Shown piece after piece: positions 63,033 to 64,000 of a DNA stretch of 64,000 nt. The notes beneath the pieces are model-generated. The model saw only the letters and a program-made list of their open reading frames with translations, was not told the DNA's origin and made no database searches. A program made the translations under genes and the position numbers. Within the stretch, counting starts at the first letter, position 1. Each line of letters starts with the position of its first letter. The stretch is taken from positions 1 through 64,000 of the forward strand of contig NZ_JAMPKJ010000003.1 of the NCBI RefSeq assembly GCF_039962115.1. Direction: 5' to 3'. The DNA is from Funiculus sociatus GB2-C1. Its GTDB lineage: Bacteria > Cyanobacteriota > Cyanobacteriia > Cyanobacteriales > FACHB-T130.

Positions 63033-63413
63033 TCAGTCTTCTAGCTGTTTAGCTAATACCTCAACCGCTTCGACATCAATAGTTCCGGGAGGTGTCAAGC
63101 GGTTAAAATGTCCCTGTTCTATCTTGAGTGGTTCGTTGCAGTTGGGGCATCGACACTCAGTTCGATTCAAAGCGCGGAATTCATAGTTACAGACGGGACA
63201 CTCGTCACCAACTAAGTTGCGCTGCAACCACCAGCGAAAACCGAGGAAGGCGATCGCAGGCGTGATGAGGATTAACCCAATCAGAATCATAACCGACTTA
63301 ACTAACCAGCCCAGCCCAATCGACCCCAGCAACCAAATAATCAGCAGAAGGGTAAGCCAAGAGCCGACGCCAGAAAGCTTGAACTGAAAGGTATTGGTGC
63401 TGTTCTGGTTCAC
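63033..63413 (-). CDS. membrane protein with C-terminal zinc ribbon
   Basis: A 126-residue protein: two membrane helices (about 18-36 and 41-60) followed by a zinc ribbon with CPVC (EYNF side) and CRCPNC knuckles, and an acidic tail. The start is GTG at 63413 with GGAG 6 bases upstream; the frame from 63488 adds 25 residues without a ribosome binding site. Function unknown. Membrane-tethered zinc ribbons often mediate protein contacts. Confidence 0.65.
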   Translation of the reverse strand: MNQNSTNTFQFKLSGVGSWLTLLLIIWLLGSIGLGWLVKSVMILIGLILITPAIAFLGFRWWLQRNLVGDECPVCNYEFRALNRTECRCPNCNEPLKIEQGHFNRLTPPGTIDVEAVEVLAKQLED

Positions 63414-63559
63414 GGCAGTCTCCAATGAAAGCTTGCGTTGTATGGAATAGTTCCATCGTAGTTCAGATTCAATTGTCCCTGTTAACACCAGTCACTGCAA
63501 TAAGCGATCGCCGCCTGATGTCAGTTCGGTAGGATGCGATCGCGTTGTTTAGTTACGCC

Positions 63560-63673
63560 TATAGCAGTTCTAAACCAGTTGTGAAAAATTTTTTCGTTTT
63601 TAGCGCTCTCGTCAGGAGAGCAAGTCGCTCTCCTGATAGTCCCACACTTTACAAATGAAATAGGATTGCTATA
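63560..63673. mobile_element. MITE-like element, copy 2 (TATAGC ends)
   Basis: The ends TATAGCAGTTCTAAA and AATAGGATTGCTATA are inverted relatives of the ends at 53125-53227. The internal hairpin differs (TCAGGAGAGC/GCTCTCCTGA, 63612-63636). No ORF. It ends 5 bases from the mscS stop codon and probably serves as that gene's terminator. Confidence 0.55.
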
Positions 63674-63678
63674 TCTAA

Positions 63679-64000
63679 TTATTCTCCGTGCCTCATATAA
63701 ACTTCTCTACTAGGAAATGGAATTGTTATTTCTTCTTGCTGATAGCTGCGATGTAATCTTTTAATAAATTTATGTTTGGCAATTCGCTGATCCAAAAATT
63801 CATTTACCCTGAGAAACACCGTAAAGTTTATACTATGATCTCCAAAGTTTTGATAAAGTAAAAACGGCTCAAATCCAGTAATATCTGGGGCAATTTCTTG
63901 CATAACCTCCTTAGCCACCTCGATAGTTACTTTTTCAACGTGTTCCAAGTCGCTATCGTAACTGACACCTACCGTAACGTTCAAAGTAATTTCTTTTGCT
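63679..64000 (-). CDS. MscS-family mechanosensitive channel, C-terminal part, cut by window edge
   Basis: The frame is open to the right edge and reads KEITLNVTVGVSYDSDLEHV, the start of the MscS cytoplasmic alpha/beta domain, then IAPDITGFEPFLLYQNFGDH and the C-terminal KHKFIKRLHRSYQQEEITIP followed by FPSREVYM. These channels release solutes on hypo-osmotic shock. The pore-lining helix lies beyond the window. An internal TTG at 63984 is not the true start. Confidence 0.88.
   Translation of the reverse strand, partial: AKEITLNVTVGVSYDSDLEHVEKVTIEVAKEVMQEIAPDITGFEPFLLYQNFGDHSINFTVFLRVNEFLDQRIAKHKFIKRLHRSYQQEEITIPFPSREVYMRHGE

Overview
The window is a chromosomal segment of a filamentous, motile cyanobacterium. 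The evidence is the cytochrome b6f genes petB and petD, a complete kaiABC clock cluster, a Pil/Hmp chemotaxis cluster of the type that steers type IV pilus motility in hormogonia, very many GCGATCGC (HIP1) octamers, and arrays of heptanucleotide repeats (GGGGATT/CCCCAGT) of the STRR type known from filamentous cyanobacteria. I cannot name the species. No prophage, conjugative element or CRISPR array is visible. The only clear IS is a transposase fragment cut by the left edge.

Layout. 0-5.3 kb: IS1-like fragment, a small membrane ORF, a phosphodiester glycosidase, a Nudix hydrolase, a prolyl oligopeptidase and a class D beta-lactamase. 5.5-21.3 kb: the chemotaxis block, read leftward as PatA-like regulator (hmpA), CheY (hmpB), CheW (hmpC), receptor (hmpD) and a giant CheA hybrid kinase (hmpE), with the coiled-coil gene hmpF divergent. 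The CheA linker carries 23 copies of an MFGEDL repeat. 21.3-29 kb: a tightly coupled ycf20-like/glycerate kinase/tilS operon, a secreted protein, a GT39 glycosyltransferase and two tandem coiled-coil paralogs. 29.2-35.8 kb: a CBS-containing hybrid kinase with three degenerate receiver domains, divergent from kaiA-kaiB-kaiC. 36-42 kb: methyltransferase, tRNA-Arg(CCG), an M23 peptidase, a 53-residue membrane protein missed by length cut-offs, trmFO and a site-2 protease. 42.5-48.5 kb: a GAF/PAS kinase, ctpA, and petBD divergent from ctpA. 48.7-54.5 kb: GT4 glycosyltransferase, SLH porin-like protein, alpha/beta hydrolase, a degenerate GIY-YIG protein and a DUF3891 protein. 54.6-64 kb: a coiled-coil gene behind an unusual crossing inverted repeat, an HxlR regulator divergent from two NAD(P)-dependent oxidoreductases, a GT2-TPR protein, an RDD/HEAT/pentapeptide protein, small membrane or secreted proteins, and an MscS fragment at the right edge.

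How they fit together. The hmp genes form a complete phosphorelay (receptor, coupling protein, kinase with its own receiver, CheY and PatA-type output) acting on pilus motility with HmpF. KaiABC is the clock oscillator, and the adjacent kinase is a candidate clock-linked signalling protein by position only. petB, petD and CtpA serve the photosynthetic membrane, and glycerate kinase serves photorespiration.

Most striking for follow-up: a heptad-armed dispersed element with a conserved unique core (best match GGAAGGAYTCTTACCCAG) that sits both between genes and in frame inside genes, including tilS; the expanded CheA linker; the triple pseudo-receiver kinase beside kaiABC; an H-type pseudoknot-shaped dyad at 54640-54700; and a GIY-YIG-fold protein that has lost its catalytic arginine.
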